Notes: generated by a model not told the origin, from the letters alone. Counted from the stretch's first letter, positions 1 to 11,659 are shown. The stretch: DNA of 64,000 nucleotides from Yersinia canariae (GCF_009831415.1 NZ_CP043727.1:62001-126000); one strand, 5' to 3'. Translations and numbers: made by a program.

Positions 1-1418
1 TTACCCAATGGCCTGATAAGCCCTGATTCTTCTGCATATGAGATAAACTCCAGAGGCGCAATTAAACCTCGTTCAGGTGATAGCCATCTGACGAGGGCTT
101 CGACACTGTGCACCTTTCCGGTTTTAGTGGATATTTTGGGTTGGTAAAAGACTTGTAATTGATGCTGTTCTAAACCTTTACGTAAATTGGTATCGAGCCA
201 AACATATTCTGATACTTTTTTATTCATTTGCTGCGAGAAGATGGAATAGGTTTGTTTTCCATGTTCTTTCGCCGTGTACATGGCTGTATCTGCACTGCGT
301 ATAATATTTTCCAGTGTGTCACCATGTTCTGGACATAGCGCAATACCAATTGAACAGCCGGTATATACCTCGATTAACCCAACTCGGAATGGCAATTTCA
401 TTCGGTTGAGGATTCGTTGCGTCGTCGTTTCAAGTAAATCCATGGTGGCGTTTTCAACGAGAATAATAAACTCATCACCACCTAGCCGGGCAAGCATTTC
501 GTCATCACTCAAACAACTTAAAATAGCAAGTGAGACATCTTTTAGTAATCGGTCACCAAACATATGACCATAATGGTCATTCACTTTTTTGAAGTTATCG
601 AGATCGAGATAAATAATCCCCACAGAGGTCTCACCGCGGGTTTGGATTGCACTGTTAATGCGCTCATGAATTGCATGGCGGTTAGGTAAACCAGTAATCA
701 TATCAGTATTGGCTAAAATCCTAAGACGCTCTTGGGCACGCCGCTCTTTGGTAATATCCGTACCAGAACAGATAAGATAGCGTTCGTTTTTCCCACTGCC
801 ACTATGAACAAATTTATTACGAAACAAAAAGAGACGTTTTCCCTTGACGGTATTTACCCAACGCTCTACTTCATAAGATGCGCCACGCTGAAAAAATCCC
901 TCAATATTTTTCCGTGAAGATGCCCCTTCCTTGGCTGTCATAAACAAGTCGTAGACATTTTTACCAATAACATCCTGCTCTTTCTTGCCAGTATATTCTT
1001 CGCTAAGGTGGTTAAAACGTTGCACATAGCCATCTTTATCGAGAATAACAATAACTGAGTTGGCTTCAGAGACGACTTGTTCTGCAAAGGAAAGACCCAT
1101 CACCAAATCACGAGCGACAGATTCTGTATCAGAATAGGCTGAGGCTGTGCCTCCCCACTCCTTGTCATTAATTTTACGGCCGACAAGATGTAAATGAAGA
1201 GGATGACCATAAATCTCAATTTCAATATCTAAACTGGCGGTAATACCAGTTAAGCTCCGGATTTTCATTGTTTGAACAGAATTGAGAGGTATTGCAATAT
1301 TTGTTGTCTCTTTAATTGCAGATAACTCTAAAGCTTGGCTATCAAAAGCAAGCCGCCAAAAGGGGCTATTAGTACCAAAATAGGTATTAAGGATCGATGT
1401 GTCTTGGTTTTCGAACAT
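1..1418 (-). CDS. pdeR: PAS-GGDEF-EAL cyclic-di-GMP protein, PdeR (YciR/Gmr) type, 3' end outside window
   Basis: The reading frame is open to the left edge, so the first 472 codons are visible; E. coli PdeR is about 660 residues. The N-terminus (MFENQDTS...) and the block HLVGRKINDKEWGG match the E. coli YciR N-terminal domain from memory. A PAS domain follows at about residues 110-220 (SEANSVIVILDKDG, NKFVHSGSGKNERYLICSG). A GGDEF domain follows with an intact RLGGDEF near residue 313. An EAL domain begins with SVEALVRW near residue 437 and is cut off. The family makes or degrades cyclic di-GMP; in E. coli PdeR is a phosphodiesterase and trigger enzyme in curli/biofilm control. The start at 1418 has an AGGGGGT Shine-Dalgarno 5 bases upstream. 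The intact GGDEF and EAL motifs suggest both domains could be active, but the catalytic EAL residues further on are not visible. Confidence 0.9.
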   Translation of the reverse strand, partial: MFENQDTSILNTYFGTNSPFWRLAFDSQALELSAIKETTNIAIPLNSVQTMKIRSLTGITASLDIEIEIYGHPLHLHLVGRKINDKEWGGTASAYSDTESVARDLVMGLSFAEQVVSEANSVIVILDKDGYVQRFNHLSEEYTGKKEQDVIGKNVYDLFMTAKEGASSRKNIEGFFQRGASYEVERWVNTVKGKRLFLFRNKFVHSGSGKNERYLICSGTDITKERRAQERLRILANTDMITGLPNRHAIHERINSAIQTRGETSVGIIYLDLDNFKKVNDHYGHMFGDRLLKDVSLAILSCLSDDEMLARLGGDEFIILVENATMDLLETTTQRILNRMKLPFRVGLIEVYTGCSIGIALCPEHGDTLENIIRSADTAMYTAKEHGKQTYSIFSQQMNKKVSEYVWLDTNLRKGLEQHQLQVFYQPKISTKTGKVHSVEALVRWLSPERGLIAPLEFISYAEESGLIRPLG

Positions 1419-1907
1419 ATGCGACCCCCTAAAAGTGTATATGTGTCTTTTACTTACCTTAACCAGAAATTTAGCGACCCTATCTCTGGCTTTTCCAGTC
1501 ATCTTGGCTTCTGGAGCATGACTCTTCAGCGAGCACTCAACAAATAAAGTATATGTGTAATTTATTCATACTAGATCGTAGATAGTAGCGATAATCATAT
1601 TAAATGCTTTTTCTGCTTTCAGGTTGTGATGAAAGTTAAGCATGAAAAAAATAAAAGGCACTGTTTTTATATCGTTATGCTCATTTAGGTAAAATCCTAA
1701 AGTGATAAAGGAAAGATGAGAAACAGTTTACTGGGGCATGGAATGGGGAATAAGTGTGGTTTTTAACTAGTTACTGATGAAAGTATGCCAGTGATAAGCA
1801 ATCTGGGCATTCTATTTGGGGGCGATCACGATTATCCCAAAGCCAATCCCGAGACTCATGCTGCCGCCATCGGTGATAGCGGCAATCTATTGGTGGTCAT
1901 CTGCCGG
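1419..1907. other. AT-rich intergenic region
   Basis: This is about 490 bases between the starts/ends of two leftward genes. It must hold the pdeR promoter near 1431-1560, where the motif GTATATGTGT occurs twice (about 1436 and 1549). I see no RNA gene or convincing terminator. A short protein-like reading frame at 1785-1922 is listed separately. Confidence 0.5.
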
Positions 1908-1922
1908 CTATTTAAAGTTTAG
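1785..1922 (+). other. Possible 45-codon ORF or gene remnant
   Basis: An ATG at 1785 opens a 45-codon frame reading MPVISNLGILFGGDHDYPK and on to LLVVICRLFKV. It overlaps the last 15 bases of the convergent metallo-hydrolase gene. Its composition looks more protein-like than random intergenic sequence. There is no strong ribosome-binding site (only GATGAAAGT before the ATG) and I do not recognise a family. It could be a decayed gene end or chance. Confidence 0.15.
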
Positions 1923-2741
1923 TACCATGCCCACGCCGACCTCTTCTACATTAACCAAACTGGCTAGCGCTATTTTGGCTTTTAGATCGGTACAATGGCA
2001 GGGATATATAGCTTGTGCATTGAGCTGCTTGAAATAATCTGATGTCTTGGTGAGGATGGAAGCTTCTGCATTTAATAGATGAAACCCACCAATAACAGCT
2101 AGGACGCGTTTATCGCCAGTGACTTTAATCGCATAATCAATAATATTGCAGACCCCAGAGTGGGAACAACCAGTAATGATGACGATACCTTCAGCGCTGG
2201 TATAAACAATTGCGCTGTCATCTATGACAAAATCGTCAACTTCATGACCGCAACAATTAATAGTTTTTCCTATAGGATGCAGTCCTTCAAAATCGTTACT
2301 ACGTTCTATCTCGCCTAAAAAAAGCAAATTATCAGTAATGTAATAAACACCTGACTGATTAATCCGTTTGAAAAAGGTGGGATAGCTATCTGCCGGTAAA
2401 TTAGCACCTATTGATTTATCTTCATGGTATTTAGGGATAAAAGCGTTGGGGTGAGCTACAAGATTTATTTTGTTCACACTATGGTGATTTATCCGGTCTA
2501 GATGTTGAGCGAGATGAGATAATCCCCAGCTATGGTCGTTATGACCGTGGGAGATAATTACACCATCGATATCGCTAATATCAATGCCCAAGATTGCCGC
2601 GTTACGTAGAAAAACATCAGAATATCCGGTATCAAAAAGAAACGTTTTTCCATCAATTTTAAGGTGATAACAAACACCAGGTTCGGCTGTCAGGTATTTA
2701 TCTATTAGGGTATTGTTATCAACCAGTACAGTTAACTGCAT
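1908..2741 (-). CDS. Metallo-beta-lactamase-fold hydrolase (COG1237-like)
   Basis: This is a 277-residue cytoplasmic protein without a signal peptide. The zinc-binding signature SHGHNDH places ligands at H65, H67, D69 and H70, preceded by the strand FLFDTGYS. A later TGCSHSGVCNII and the C-terminal YPCHCTD supply further His/Cys residues. This pattern is typical of the MBL subgroup annotated as 7,8-dihydropterin-6-methyl-4-(ribofuranosyl)aminobenzene-5'-phosphate synthase-like (COG1237), whose bacterial substrate is generally unknown. Two in-frame ATGs lie six bases apart (2747 and 2741). AAGGAA sits 7 bases before 2741 but directly against 2747, so 2741 is preferred. It is a single gene at the locus where E. 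coli has dinD. The substrate cannot be told from sequence. Confidence 0.85.
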   Translation of the reverse strand: MQLTVLVDNNTLIDKYLTAEPGVCYHLKIDGKTFLFDTGYSDVFLRNAAILGIDISDIDGVIISHGHNDHSWGLSHLAQHLDRINHHSVNKINLVAHPNAFIPKYHEDKSIGANLPADSYPTFFKRINQSGVYYITDNLLFLGEIERSNDFEGLHPIGKTINCCGHEVDDFVIDDSAIVYTSAEGIVIITGCSHSGVCNIIDYAIKVTGDKRVLAVIGGFHLLNAEASILTKTSDYFKQLNAQAIYPCHCTDLKAKIALASLVNVEEVGVGMVLNFK

Positions 2742-2964
2742 GTCCATTTCCTTATTTATTCACATTATTCCGATCTCACCTCTGAAATTGTTGGAAGTAA
2801 TCGGCAACGGGTTCTATGTGTTCAACATACTTTAGGTGGCGAGAGAAAAACAACGAATGTCCCACGTTGTCTGACATCGAGTGCGGTTTTGTAAAAACCG
2901 GCCGCTCAGAATTGGATGATGGGGGAGACCTTTCTCTGATTTATTTGGCACATGCAGAGTAATA

Positions 2965-2988
2965 AAAACCCGGATTTCTCCGGGTTCA
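2965..2988 (-). terminator. Rho-independent terminator after yicC
   Basis: An inverted repeat AACCCGG/CCGGGTT with a 6-base loop is followed on the minus strand by a T-rich stretch. It lies 25 bases past the yicC stop codon. Confidence 0.8.
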
Positions 2989-3012
2989 GGCAAAACTTAT
3001 GAATAAATATAA

Positions 3013-3876
3013 TTACTCGATATTCTGGATTTGTTCGCGCATTTGTTCGATAAGCACTTTCAACTCAATGGCCGAATTAGTGACTTCGGCATTGATTGAT
3101 TTTGATGCCAGCGTATTCGACTCGCGGTTAAATTCCTGCATCATAAAATCAAGGCGGCGACCAACAGCCTCTTTCTTTTTCAGAATATTGTGCGTTTCTT
3201 TGACGTGCGCTTCCAAACGATCCAGCTCTTCCGCCACATCAACACGCTGTGCCATCAGCACCAATTCCTGCTCCAGACGCGTATTTTCCAACTGAACCTG
3301 TGCTTCTTCCAGCTTGCTCAGCAACCGCTCACGTTGCCACTGCAAGATGTTTGGCATATGCGCTCGGACTTTAACCACTTCCGCGCTAACACCATCAAGC
3401 CGCTGTTCAATAAGGGTTTTCAGCGCCGCACCTTCGGTTTCGCGCGAAATGATAAAGTCATCTAGCACAATATCCAGTGCCTGCATCAGCTCGGTGCTGA
3501 TAGTGTCCAAATCCTGTTCTTCAGCAGCCATGACTCCAGGCCAGCGCAGAATATCGACCGGATTGATTTCACCTTCATCACTCTGCATCTTGACCCAGTT
3601 ACCGGCTTCAACTAATTGTTTTGCCAGTTTTTCATTAAGGATCAAAGAACTTTGTGCGCTAGCATCCAGTTCGAAACGCAAGTTGCACTCAATTTTGCCA
3701 CGCGTTAAGCGGCCGCGGATGCGTTCACGGATAACTGGCTCCAGACTGCGGAACTGTTCTGGTAAGCGAATATAAGTTTCTAAGTAGCGTTGGTTAACGG
3801 AACGCAGCTCCCAGGCTGCGCTGCCCCATTCACCCTTAATGTCACGCCGGGCGTAGGCGGTCATGCTGCGGATCAT
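3013..3876 (-). CDS. yicC: YicC family endoribonuclease / RNase adaptor
   Basis: The 287-residue product has the same length as E. coli YicC. It opens with MIRSMTAYARRD and has the YicC N-terminal domain (about 1-155) followed by the DUF1732 C-terminal domain ending in NTLASKSINAEVTN and IEQMREQIQNIE. The family acts on RNA in the cytoplasm and has been described as an endoribonuclease, and as a factor promoting RNase-mediated turnover of specific small RNAs. It is divergent from rph, with 126 bases between the starts, matching the conserved yicC/rph-pyrE arrangement of enterobacteria. Confidence 0.93.
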   Translation of the reverse strand: MIRSMTAYARRDIKGEWGSAAWELRSVNQRYLETYIRLPEQFRSLEPVIRERIRGRLTRGKIECNLRFELDASAQSSLILNEKLAKQLVEAGNWVKMQSDEGEINPVDILRWPGVMAAEEQDLDTISTELMQALDIVLDDFIISRETEGAALKTLIEQRLDGVSAEVVKVRAHMPNILQWQRERLLSKLEEAQVQLENTRLEQELVLMAQRVDVAEELDRLEAHVKETHNILKKKEAVGRRLDFMMQEFNRESNTLASKSINAEVTNSAIELKVLIEQMREQIQNIE

Positions 3877-4002
3877 TGTTGCGTACCCGTTTTAAAGAAA
3901 AGATGTAGGGATTATAGCCTCCGAGGCGCAGGCAGGATAGGCATTACATCACTAAGGCCGTATAATGCGCGACCAATATCGATTTAAAGCCGGAGAAAGC
4001 CC

Positions 4003-4719
4003 ATGCGTCCAGCAGACCGAGCAGCACAACAAGTCCGCCCATTGACCCTGACCCGTAATTACACGAAACACGCTGAAGGTTCCGTGTTGGTTGAGTTTGG
4101 CGATACCAAAGTATTGTGCACCGCCACGGTTGAAGAGGGTGTTCCGCGTTTTCTGAAAGGCCAAGGCCAGGGCTGGATAACCGCTGAATATGGCATGTTG
4201 CCGCGTTCGACTCACAGCCGTAATGCGCGCGAAGCCGCAAAAGGTAAACAAGGTGGTCGTACTTTAGAAATTCAACGCCTGATTGCTCGTTCTTTACGTG
4301 CGGCAGTGGATTTGAAGAAGCTGGGTGAATTCACTATCACTTTAGACTGCGATGTATTGCAGGCCGATGGCGGCACCCGTACAGCTTCAATCAGTGGCGC
4401 TTGTGTGGCATTGGCTGATGCGCTGAATAAGTTGGTGGTTAGCGGCAAATTAAAGGCGAACCCGATGAAAGGGCTGGTCGCGGCAGTTTCTGTTGGTATC
4501 GTTAAAGGCGAAGCCCTTTGCGACCTGGAATACGTAGAGGATTCTGCGGCAGAAACGGATATGAATGTGGTTATGATGGAAGATGGCCGGATGATTGAGG
4601 TGCAAGGCACCGCAGAAGGTGAACCGTTTAGCCATGAAGAGTTACTGGCGTTGTTGGATCTCGCCCGGGGAGGAATAGAGGCTATCTTCCAGGCGCAGAA
4701 AGCGGCGTTGGAGCAATAA
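4003..4719 (+). CDS. rph: Ribonuclease PH
   Basis: This is a 238-residue phosphorolytic 3'-5' exoribonuclease that trims the 3' ends of tRNA precursors and uses phosphate as co-substrate. It starts [19 protein letters not shown] and carries the signature blocks [19 protein letters not shown] and [19 protein letters not shown] with the catalytic/phosphate-binding residues. Length equals the full-length enterobacterial enzyme, so this copy lacks the frameshift known in E. coli K-12. It is the first gene of rph-pyrE. The ATG follows CGGAGAAAGCCC, a good ribosome-binding site. An attenuator-like hairpin lies just after the stop codon. Confidence 0.97.
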   Translation: MRPADRAAQQVRPLTLTRNYTKHAEGSVLVEFGDTKVLCTATVEEGVPRFLKGQGQGWITAEYGMLPRSTHSRNAREAAKGKQGGRTLEIQRLIARSLRAAVDLKKLGEFTITLDCDVLQADGGTRTASISGACVALADALNKLVVSGKLKANPMKGLVAAVSVGIVKGEALCDLEYVEDSAAETDMNVVMMEDGRMIEVQGTAEGEPFSHEELLALLDLARGGIEAIFQAQKAALEQ

Positions 4720-4726
4720 TTGATTT

Positions 4727-4753
4727 AGGCGACTTGCTAGTCGCCTTTTTTTT
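4727..4753 (+). terminator. rph-pyrE intercistronic attenuator hairpin
   Basis: AGGCGAC and GTCGCCT pair around a 6-base loop, followed by eight T residues, starting 8 bases after the rph stop. In E. coli the equivalent hairpin is the pyrE attenuator, relieved when ribosomes closely follow RNA polymerase at low UTP. The position here suggests the same control. Confidence 0.85.
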
Positions 4754-4870
4754 GCCTGAAAATCAAGGAGTCACGCCTGTATAGTGGTAGTGAGTCAGGT
4801 TTGTGGTGTATCAAATTAATAAACCCAGTGATTAACGAAAGCGGTCACAATCTGGAGAGGAGAAGTACCA

Positions 4871-5512
4871 ATGAAAGCCTATCAGCGTGAGTTTATCGAG
4901 TTTGCGCTTAACAAGCAGGTGTTGAAGTTTGGCGAATTTACCCTAAAGTCTGGGCGGATTAGCCCCTATTTCTTTAATGCAGGATTGTTTAATACTGGGC
5001 TTGATCTGGCAAAACTCGGGCGCTTTTATGCTGCGGCATTGATGGATTGTGGCGTGGAATTCGATCTTTTATTCGGGCCGGCATATAAAGGCATCCCTAT
5101 TGCGACCACCACCGCTGTCGCATTGGCAGAGCACCACGAGCGCGATGTGCCTTACTGTTTTAACCGTAAAGAAGCAAAAGACCACGGCGAGGGCGGTAGC
5201 TTGGTCGGGAGCGCATTACAAGGCCGAGTCATGCTGGTGGATGATGTTATAACTGCTGGTACTGCGATTCGTGAATCAATGGAAATTATCAATGCACAGG
5301 GCGCTACTTTGGCTGGCGTGATGATTTCATTAGACCGCCAAGAGCGTGGCCGTGGTGAGATTTCAGCGATTCAGGAAGTTGAACGTGATTATCACTGCAA
5401 AGTGATTGCTATTGTGACGCTCAATGATGTCATCAGTTATTTGGAAGAGAAACCGGAAATGGCCGATCATTTGGCAGCAGTACGCCACTATCGCGAACAG
5501 TACGGCGTTTAA
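4871..5512 (+). CDS. pyrE: Orotate phosphoribosyltransferase
   Basis: A 213-residue cytoplasmic enzyme converts orotate plus PRPP to orotidine 5'-monophosphate in de novo pyrimidine synthesis. The PRPP-binding motif [13 protein letters not shown] spans residues 120-132, and the flexible catalytic loop [11 protein letters not shown] lies at 99-109. Length equals E. coli PyrE. Translation starts after GGAGAGGAGAAG. It is the second gene of the rph-pyrE operon, 151 bases after rph with the attenuator between them, so expression should respond to pyrimidine supply. Confidence 0.97.
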   Translation: MKAYQREFIEFALNKQVLKFGEFTLKSGRISPYFFNAGLFNTGLDLAKLGRFYAAALMDCGVEFDLLFGPAYKGIPIATTTAVALAEHHERDVPYCFNRKEAKDHGEGGSLVGSALQGRVMLVDDVITAGTAIRESMEIINAQGATLAGVMISLDRQERGRGEISAIQEVERDYHCKVIAIVTLNDVISYLEEKPEMADHLAAVRHYREQYGV

Positions 5513-5533
5513 GATTTTCTAAATCTAGAATAC

Positions 5534-5558
5534 AAAAAAGGGCCATAAGGCCCTTTTT
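5534..5558. terminator. Bidirectional terminator between pyrE and slmA
   Basis: AAAAAGGGCC-ATAA-GGCCCTTTTT is a perfect inverted repeat with A and T tracts on both sides. It lies between the convergent genes pyrE and slmA and can stop transcription from either. Confidence 0.9.
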
Positions 5559-5588
5559 ATATCATTCAAAACTCAACTTAAATTGAGT

Positions 5589-6185
5589 TTACTGGAGTTG
5601 AGCCACAATCAGAGGCCAGCGAGCATCAAACTCTTGCGTCGGACGATAGCGGAATTCTGAACGAACAAAGCGCGAGAGCATCCCTTCACAAAATGCCAGT
5701 AACTGCGTTGCCAGTAGGGCTTCATCATGGATAAAACCTTGTCCATCACGCAGTTTTTTCTCGCGTAGAACTTGACGCAATTGCACTTCGATTCGTTCAA
5801 ACAACTGGTTAATTCGCCCTTGCAAGCGGTCTTGCTCGAACATCAGTGCATGCCCAGTCATAATGCGAGTTAGCCCAGGATTGCGCTCTGCAAATCCTAA
5901 TACCAGCAGCAGGATAAGCCGGAGGCGATTAAACGTCTCTTTTTCATCTTGCAGAATCAAATTAATGCGGGACATCAGACTGTCTTCAATAAACTCGATC
6001 AGGCTATCAAACATCCGCGTTTTACTGGGGAAATGACGATAAAGCGCTGCTTCCGAAACCCCCACATTTGCGGCGAGTTTGGCGGTAGTAATGCGTTGGC
6101 TGCCATCGCTGGATTCCAGCATCTGTGCTAAAGCCTGCAAAATTTCCTCGCGCCTATTCCTTTTCGTATTTTCTTTTTCTGCCAT
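5589..6185 (-). CDS. slmA: Nucleoid occlusion factor SlmA (TetR family)
   Basis: A 198-residue DNA-binding protein blocks FtsZ ring assembly over the nucleoid. The start at 6185 gives [19 protein letters not shown], matching E. coli SlmA in length and N-terminus; a longer frame upstream would add non-conserved residues. The TetR helix-turn-helix covers about residues 28-52 ([19 protein letters not shown]). The C-terminal part is the dimer and FtsZ-binding region. It lies downstream of dut in the coaBC-dut-slmA order. Confidence 0.95.
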   Translation of the reverse strand: MAEKENTKRNRREEILQALAQMLESSDGSQRITTAKLAANVGVSEAALYRHFPSKTRMFDSLIEFIEDSLMSRINLILQDEKETFNRLRLILLLVLGFAERNPGLTRIMTGHALMFEQDRLQGRINQLFERIEVQLRQVLREKKLRDGQGFIHDEALLATQLLAFCEGMLSRFVRSEFRYRPTQEFDARWPLIVAQLQ

Positions 6186-6304
6186 GTCCGAGTAGACCCT
6201 TGCTAAAAATGACTTAATAACAAACCCCAAATACCGGCCGCACTGAGGCTAGGCCCCGGCGGCTTATGTGATAGCTTTTTTACGGTATAGAGGTCTAGGG
6301 TAGG

Positions 6305-6763
6305 TTATTGGCGCCCAGAATGACCAAAACCACCGGTACCACGTTCACTAAGATCAAAGTCTTCAACCAGATTGAATTCTGCTTGTACCACAGGAACAAA
6401 TACCATTTGTGCAATACGTTCGCCTGGCTCGATAGTAAAAGGTTGTTGACCACGGTTCCAAACAGAGACCATCAACTGACCTTGATAATCAGAGTCAATC
6501 AGCCCAACCAAGTTACCCAATACCACGCCATGTTTATGCCCAAGCCCTGATCGCGGCAAAATAACAGCAGCCAGTGCGCTATCGCCGATATGTATTGCCA
6601 AGCCCGTAGGTAACAAGGTTGTTTGCCCTGGCTGTAAATCCACGGCTTCACTTAGACAGGCTCGTAAATCCAAGCCGGCCGAACCTTCTGTAGCATAAGT
6701 TGGTAAAGGAAATTCATTGCCAACACGTGGGTCCAGAATTTTAATGTCGATTTTTTTCATCAT
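6305..6763 (-). CDS. dut: dUTP diphosphatase
   Basis: A 152-residue trimeric dUTPase hydrolyses dUTP to dUMP and pyrophosphate, keeping uracil out of DNA and feeding dTMP synthesis. All five dUTPase motifs are visible: [38 protein letters not shown] and the C-terminal [10 protein letters not shown]. The start at 6763 ([15 protein letters not shown]) matches E. coli Dut; a possible ATG four codons upstream is less likely. It overlaps the 3' end of coaBC by 23 bases, so translation is probably coupled. Confidence 0.96.
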   Translation of the reverse strand: MMKKIDIKILDPRVGNEFPLPTYATEGSAGLDLRACLSEAVDLQPGQTTLLPTGLAIHIGDSALAAVILPRSGLGHKHGVVLGNLVGLIDSDYQGQLMVSVWNRGQQPFTIEPGERIAQMVFVPVVQAEFNLVEDFDLSERGTGGFGHSGRQ

Positions 6764-7958
6764 AACGGCTGACAATCTCGTCTATTAAACGCTGACTGAG
6801 GATGTGCTTATCGCTGAGCGGTAAACGTTTCTCGCCAGTCGGCCAAAAAAGGTGCAAGGCATTAGTATCACTGTTAAAACCATGCTCTGCGAGCGATACA
6901 TCATTAGCGCAAATAAGATCCAGATTCTTTCGCGCCAGTTTTTGTCGCGCGTATTCTTCCACATTCTGGGTTTCGGCAGCAAATCCAACAACAAATGGAC
7001 GTTTTTTCGCCATCGAAGCAACCCCAGCAACAATATCCGGATTTTTCACCAACTTAAGCGTAATTTCATCGCCCTGTTTTTTTATTTTCTCGTCAGAAAC
7101 TTGCTCGGCGCGGTAATCCGCTACTGCAGCACAAGAAATAAAAATATTCTGCTGGGCAGCTAAGTTTTGAACTGCTTGCTGCATCTCCAGCGCACTGACA
7201 ACATCAATACGATTCACTCCCGCAGGCGTTGGGAGCGTTACTGGCCCGGCAACCAGAGTCACTTTTGCCCCTCTGGCTGCGGCTGCTTGGGCAATAGCGA
7301 AGCCCATCTTGCCCGAACTTTGATTACTGATAAAGCGCACTGGATCAAGTGCCTCACGCGTTGGCCCCGCAGTAATCATGACACTCAAATGTTGCAGGTC
7401 TTGTTTCGCAGAGAAATGATCCTGAGCCAATGTGACAATTTCCAGCGGGTCCAGCATTCTGCCAGGGCCAACATCACCACAGGCCTGACTACCACTGTCT
7501 GGCCCCCACAATAGCACTCCACGATTGGCGAGCGTCTGTAGGTTTACTTGAGTGGCCGCAGCACGGTACATCTGCTGATTCATGGCGGGCACGGCTGCAA
7601 TAGGTGCTGCGGTTGCCAGACAAACCGTGGTCAGCAAGTCATTTGCCATACCCGCCGCTACTCTGGCCAGTAAATCTGCTGTTGCTGGGGCCATAATGAC
7701 TAAATCAGCCCATTTACCCAGTTCAATATGACCCATAGCCGCTTCGGCAGCAGGATCGAGTAAATCATCAGAGACGGGATAGCCCGAAACTGCCTGTAAC
7801 GTGAGCGGTGTAATGAATGCTTTGGCGGCGTTGGTCATCACCACGCGTACCTCTGCGCCTCTGTCGCGCAAGCGGCGTACCAGCTCAGGAGATTTATACG
7901 CGGCGATACCCCCGCTAATTCCGAGCACAATATGTTTGCCGGAAAGTCCCGTCATCAT
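6741..7958 (-). CDS. coaBC: Bifunctional phosphopantothenoylcysteine decarboxylase / synthetase
   Basis: A 405-residue enzyme carries out two steps of coenzyme A synthesis: ligation of cysteine to 4'-phosphopantothenate (CoaB, C-terminal) and decarboxylation (CoaC, N-terminal flavoprotein). In the CoaC half, GGIAAYK is the FMN-binding loop, H77 in [13 protein letters not shown] is the catalytic histidine, PAMNQQMYR is the substrate motif and C160 in [12 protein letters not shown] is the catalytic cysteine. The CoaB half begins near residue 190 with [15 protein letters not shown] and has the KIKKQ lysine motif. The gene heads coaBC-dut-slmA. The second in-frame ATG at 7955 could equally be used. 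Confidence 0.95.
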   Translation of the reverse strand: MMTGLSGKHIVLGISGGIAAYKSPELVRRLRDRGAEVRVVMTNAAKAFITPLTLQAVSGYPVSDDLLDPAAEAAMGHIELGKWADLVIMAPATADLLARVAAGMANDLLTTVCLATAAPIAAVPAMNQQMYRAAATQVNLQTLANRGVLLWGPDSGSQACGDVGPGRMLDPLEIVTLAQDHFSAKQDLQHLSVMITAGPTREALDPVRFISNQSSGKMGFAIAQAAAARGAKVTLVAGPVTLPTPAGVNRIDVVSALEMQQAVQNLAAQQNIFISCAAVADYRAEQVSDEKIKKQGDEITLKLVKNPDIVAGVASMAKKRPFVVGFAAETQNVEEYARQKLARKNLDLICANDVSLAEHGFNSDTNALHLFWPTGEKRLPLSDKHILSQRLIDEIVSRYDEKNRH

Positions 7959-8152
7959 GATTGTCCAAATGAAAGCCGTAAGAGGCGATATTTTAGCATA
8001 ACCGCTGGCTAGATTAGCTATCAGGGCATTTCATGATGCTATCAATCATCAAATTTGCGAGGCGTTGCGCATGCTGCTAACCGTGGTATGGCAGCTCACA
8101 AAACCTTCTGCCATGCTGCTCGGGCTGTTCAGGGATAAACAGGAGCCAGGGA

Positions 8153-8821
8153 ATGGATGAATGGTATGGGGCTATGGCGCCAAGAGAAAAATTGCTTAAA
8201 TACGGTGCTGCTGTACTGACTGATGCTGAGTTGCTCGCTATTTTTCTACGTACGGGTATTCCGGGCATGCATGTAATGAAAATGGCTGAATACCTGATAG
8301 ATGAGTTCGGCTCGCTTCATGGGCTTATCTCTGCCGATTATCAGGCGTTATGTGCAAAAAAAGGGATTGGTGTTTCGAAATATAGCCAGATTCAGGCCAT
8401 CTCAGAACTGGCGTGCCGTTGTTTTTCATCTCATCTGATGCGGGAAAGTGTCCTGCTTAATGCCGATATCACCCAAAGATTTCTACAAAACATTCTTTCT
8501 CATCGTGAACGAGAGGTTTTTTTAGTGATGTTTTTAGATAACCAGCATCGTGTTATTCGCCATGAGGAGATGTTTACTGGTACCATCAGCAGCGTTGAGG
8601 TCCATCCGAGGGAAATTGTGCGTGAAGCGCTGAAGGTTAATGCCGCCGCGCTGATTCTGGCGCATAATCACCCGTCGGGTAAGGCTGAACCGAGCCAAGC
8701 CGACCGTTTGATGACTACGCAGGTGATAAAAGCCTGTTCATTATTGGATATTCGGGTGCTCGATCATTTGGTGGTTGGACGGGGTGAATGTGTCTCATTT
8801 GCCGAGCGCGGATGGCTTTAG
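8153..8821 (+). CDS. radC: RadC family JAB-domain protein (YicR)
   Basis: A 222-residue protein has an N-terminal helix-hairpin-helix region ([14 protein letters not shown] ... [11 protein letters not shown]) and a C-terminal JAB/MPN metal-binding domain with ligands H171, H173 and D184 in [16 protein letters not shown]. The family was once linked to DNA repair, but its biochemical role is unproven. It ends [20 protein letters not shown], matching the E. coli protein. The ATG follows AACAGGAGCCAGGG. It is divergent from coaBC and upstream of rpmB, as in E. coli. Confidence 0.93.
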   Translation: MDEWYGAMAPREKLLKYGAAVLTDAELLAIFLRTGIPGMHVMKMAEYLIDEFGSLHGLISADYQALCAKKGIGVSKYSQIQAISELACRCFSSHLMRESVLLNADITQRFLQNILSHREREVFLVMFLDNQHRVIRHEEMFTGTISSVEVHPREIVREALKVNAAALILAHNHPSGKAEPSQADRLMTTQVIKACSLLDIRVLDHLVVGRGECVSFAERGWL

Positions 8822-8865
8822 TGAAATAATAATTGATCCTTTCGGGATCTTTAGCTGTTCGGGAC

Positions 8866-8894
8866 TTGAGCACTTACGCTTCAGAGCGTATACT
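8866..8894 (+). promoter_or_regulatory. Sigma-70 promoter for rpmB-rpmG
   Basis: TTGAGC at 8866-8871 and TATACT at 8889-8894 are separated by exactly 17 bases, close to the sigma-70 consensus. They lie about 190 bases upstream of rpmB, which leaves a long leader before the ribosomal protein genes. Confidence 0.7.
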
Positions 8895-9063
8895 ACGCCA
8901 CCTTTGAGAATCTTGGGTTTGGCGTGAAGAGCCTATCTCAGCAGGTTTATAGCCTGGTGACAGGGGTTTCTGACCTGATGACAGTGAGTCTTCTCAGTGA
9001 ATTTGCTGAGATGGGCTCTAAAGCCTGACGAGGCGGCCAAATCCTATACGAAGCTCGAGCTGA

Positions 9064-9321
<258 letters not shown>

Positions 9322-9329
9322 GGAACTGA

Positions 9330-9500
<171 letters not shown>

Positions 9501-9521
9501 TTTTAATTTTGGTGGATTAAG

Positions 9522-9547
9522 AAAACCCGGCCTCGGCCGGGTTTTTT
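9522..9547 (+). terminator. Terminator after rpmBG
   Basis: AAAACCCGGCC and GGCCGGGTTTT pair perfectly around a 2-base loop, followed by more T residues. It lies between rpmG and mutM, so mutM is probably transcribed by read-through or by its own promoter. Confidence 0.9.
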
Positions 9548-9586
9548 ATTATATAAAGCCCAGTGAGATACGTTTAGGGAGGTTGC

Positions 9587-10396
9587 ATGCCTGAATTACC
9601 AGAAGTTGAAACCAGCCGACGCGGGATCGAGCCTTATCTTGTCGGCCAGAAAATCCTGTATGCCGTGGTTAGGAATGCCCGCTTGCGCTGGCCAGTGTCC
9701 GATGAAATCCTCGCGCTCAGTGACCAGCCGGTGTTAAGTGTTCAACGCCGGGCTAAATACTTATTGATAGAACTGAAAACCGGTTGGATTATCGTACATC
9801 TTGGGATGTCAGGTAGTCTGCGTATTTTGTCAGAAGAAACTGAAGCGGAAAAACATGATCACGTCGATTTGGTGATCAGTAATGGCAAAATACTGCGTTA
9901 TACCGACCCACGCCGCTTTGGTGCTTGGTTATGGGCGAAAGACCTTGAAACCAGTAGTGTACTTGCGCATTTAGGGCCAGAGCCGCTGAGTGATGAGTTT
10001 ACTCCGGAATATCTGTTTGAGAAGTCACGTAACAAACGTACCGTAATTAAACAGTGGCTGATGGATAACAAAGTGGTGGTTGGGGTTGGCAACATTTATG
10101 CCAGTGAATCGCTATTCACGGCGGGTATTCTACCTGAACGCGCTGCCGGTTCATTAACCGAAACCGAGATAACACAGCTGGTGGCAACAATCAAAGCCGT
10201 GCTATTACACTCTATTGAGCAGGGTGGCACCACATTGCGCGATTTTTTACAGTCGGATGGTAAGCCGGGTTATTTTGCACAAGAATTGCAGGTATACGGG
10301 CGGGCAGGCGAGTTATGCCGCCGTTGTGGGAATGTGATTGAAATTGCAAAACATGGGCAGCGCAGCACGTTTTTTTGCCGCCACTGCCAGCATTAA
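9587..10396 (+). CDS. mutM: Formamidopyrimidine-DNA glycosylase
   Basis: A 269-residue base-excision repair enzyme removes 8-oxoguanine and formamidopyrimidines and cleaves the abasic site. The N-terminus [13 protein letters not shown] carries the catalytic P2 and E3. The helix-two-turn-helix region includes [15 protein letters not shown]. The C-terminal zinc finger has the pattern [14 protein letters not shown]...FFCRHC. Length equals E. coli MutM. It converges on coaD, and their stop codons are one base apart. Confidence 0.97.
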   Translation: MPELPEVETSRRGIEPYLVGQKILYAVVRNARLRWPVSDEILALSDQPVLSVQRRAKYLLIELKTGWIIVHLGMSGSLRILSEETEAEKHDHVDLVISNGKILRYTDPRRFGAWLWAKDLETSSVLAHLGPEPLSDEFTPEYLFEKSRNKRTVIKQWLMDNKVVVGVGNIYASESLFTAGILPERAAGSLTETEITQLVATIKAVLLHSIEQGGTTLRDFLQSDGKPGYFAQELQVYGRAGELCRRCGNVIEIAKHGQRSTFFCRHCQH

Positions 10397-10397
10397 T

Positions 10398-11659
<1,262 letters not shown>

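Noticed and set aside
1816..2037. 73-codon plus-strand ORF
   Set aside because: Mostly antisense to the metallo-hydrolase gene, with no ribosome-binding site; a shadow.
3944..4251. Two minus-strand ORFs of about 98 codons opposite rph
   Set aside because: Antisense to the highly conserved rph and yielding no recognisable protein; shadows.
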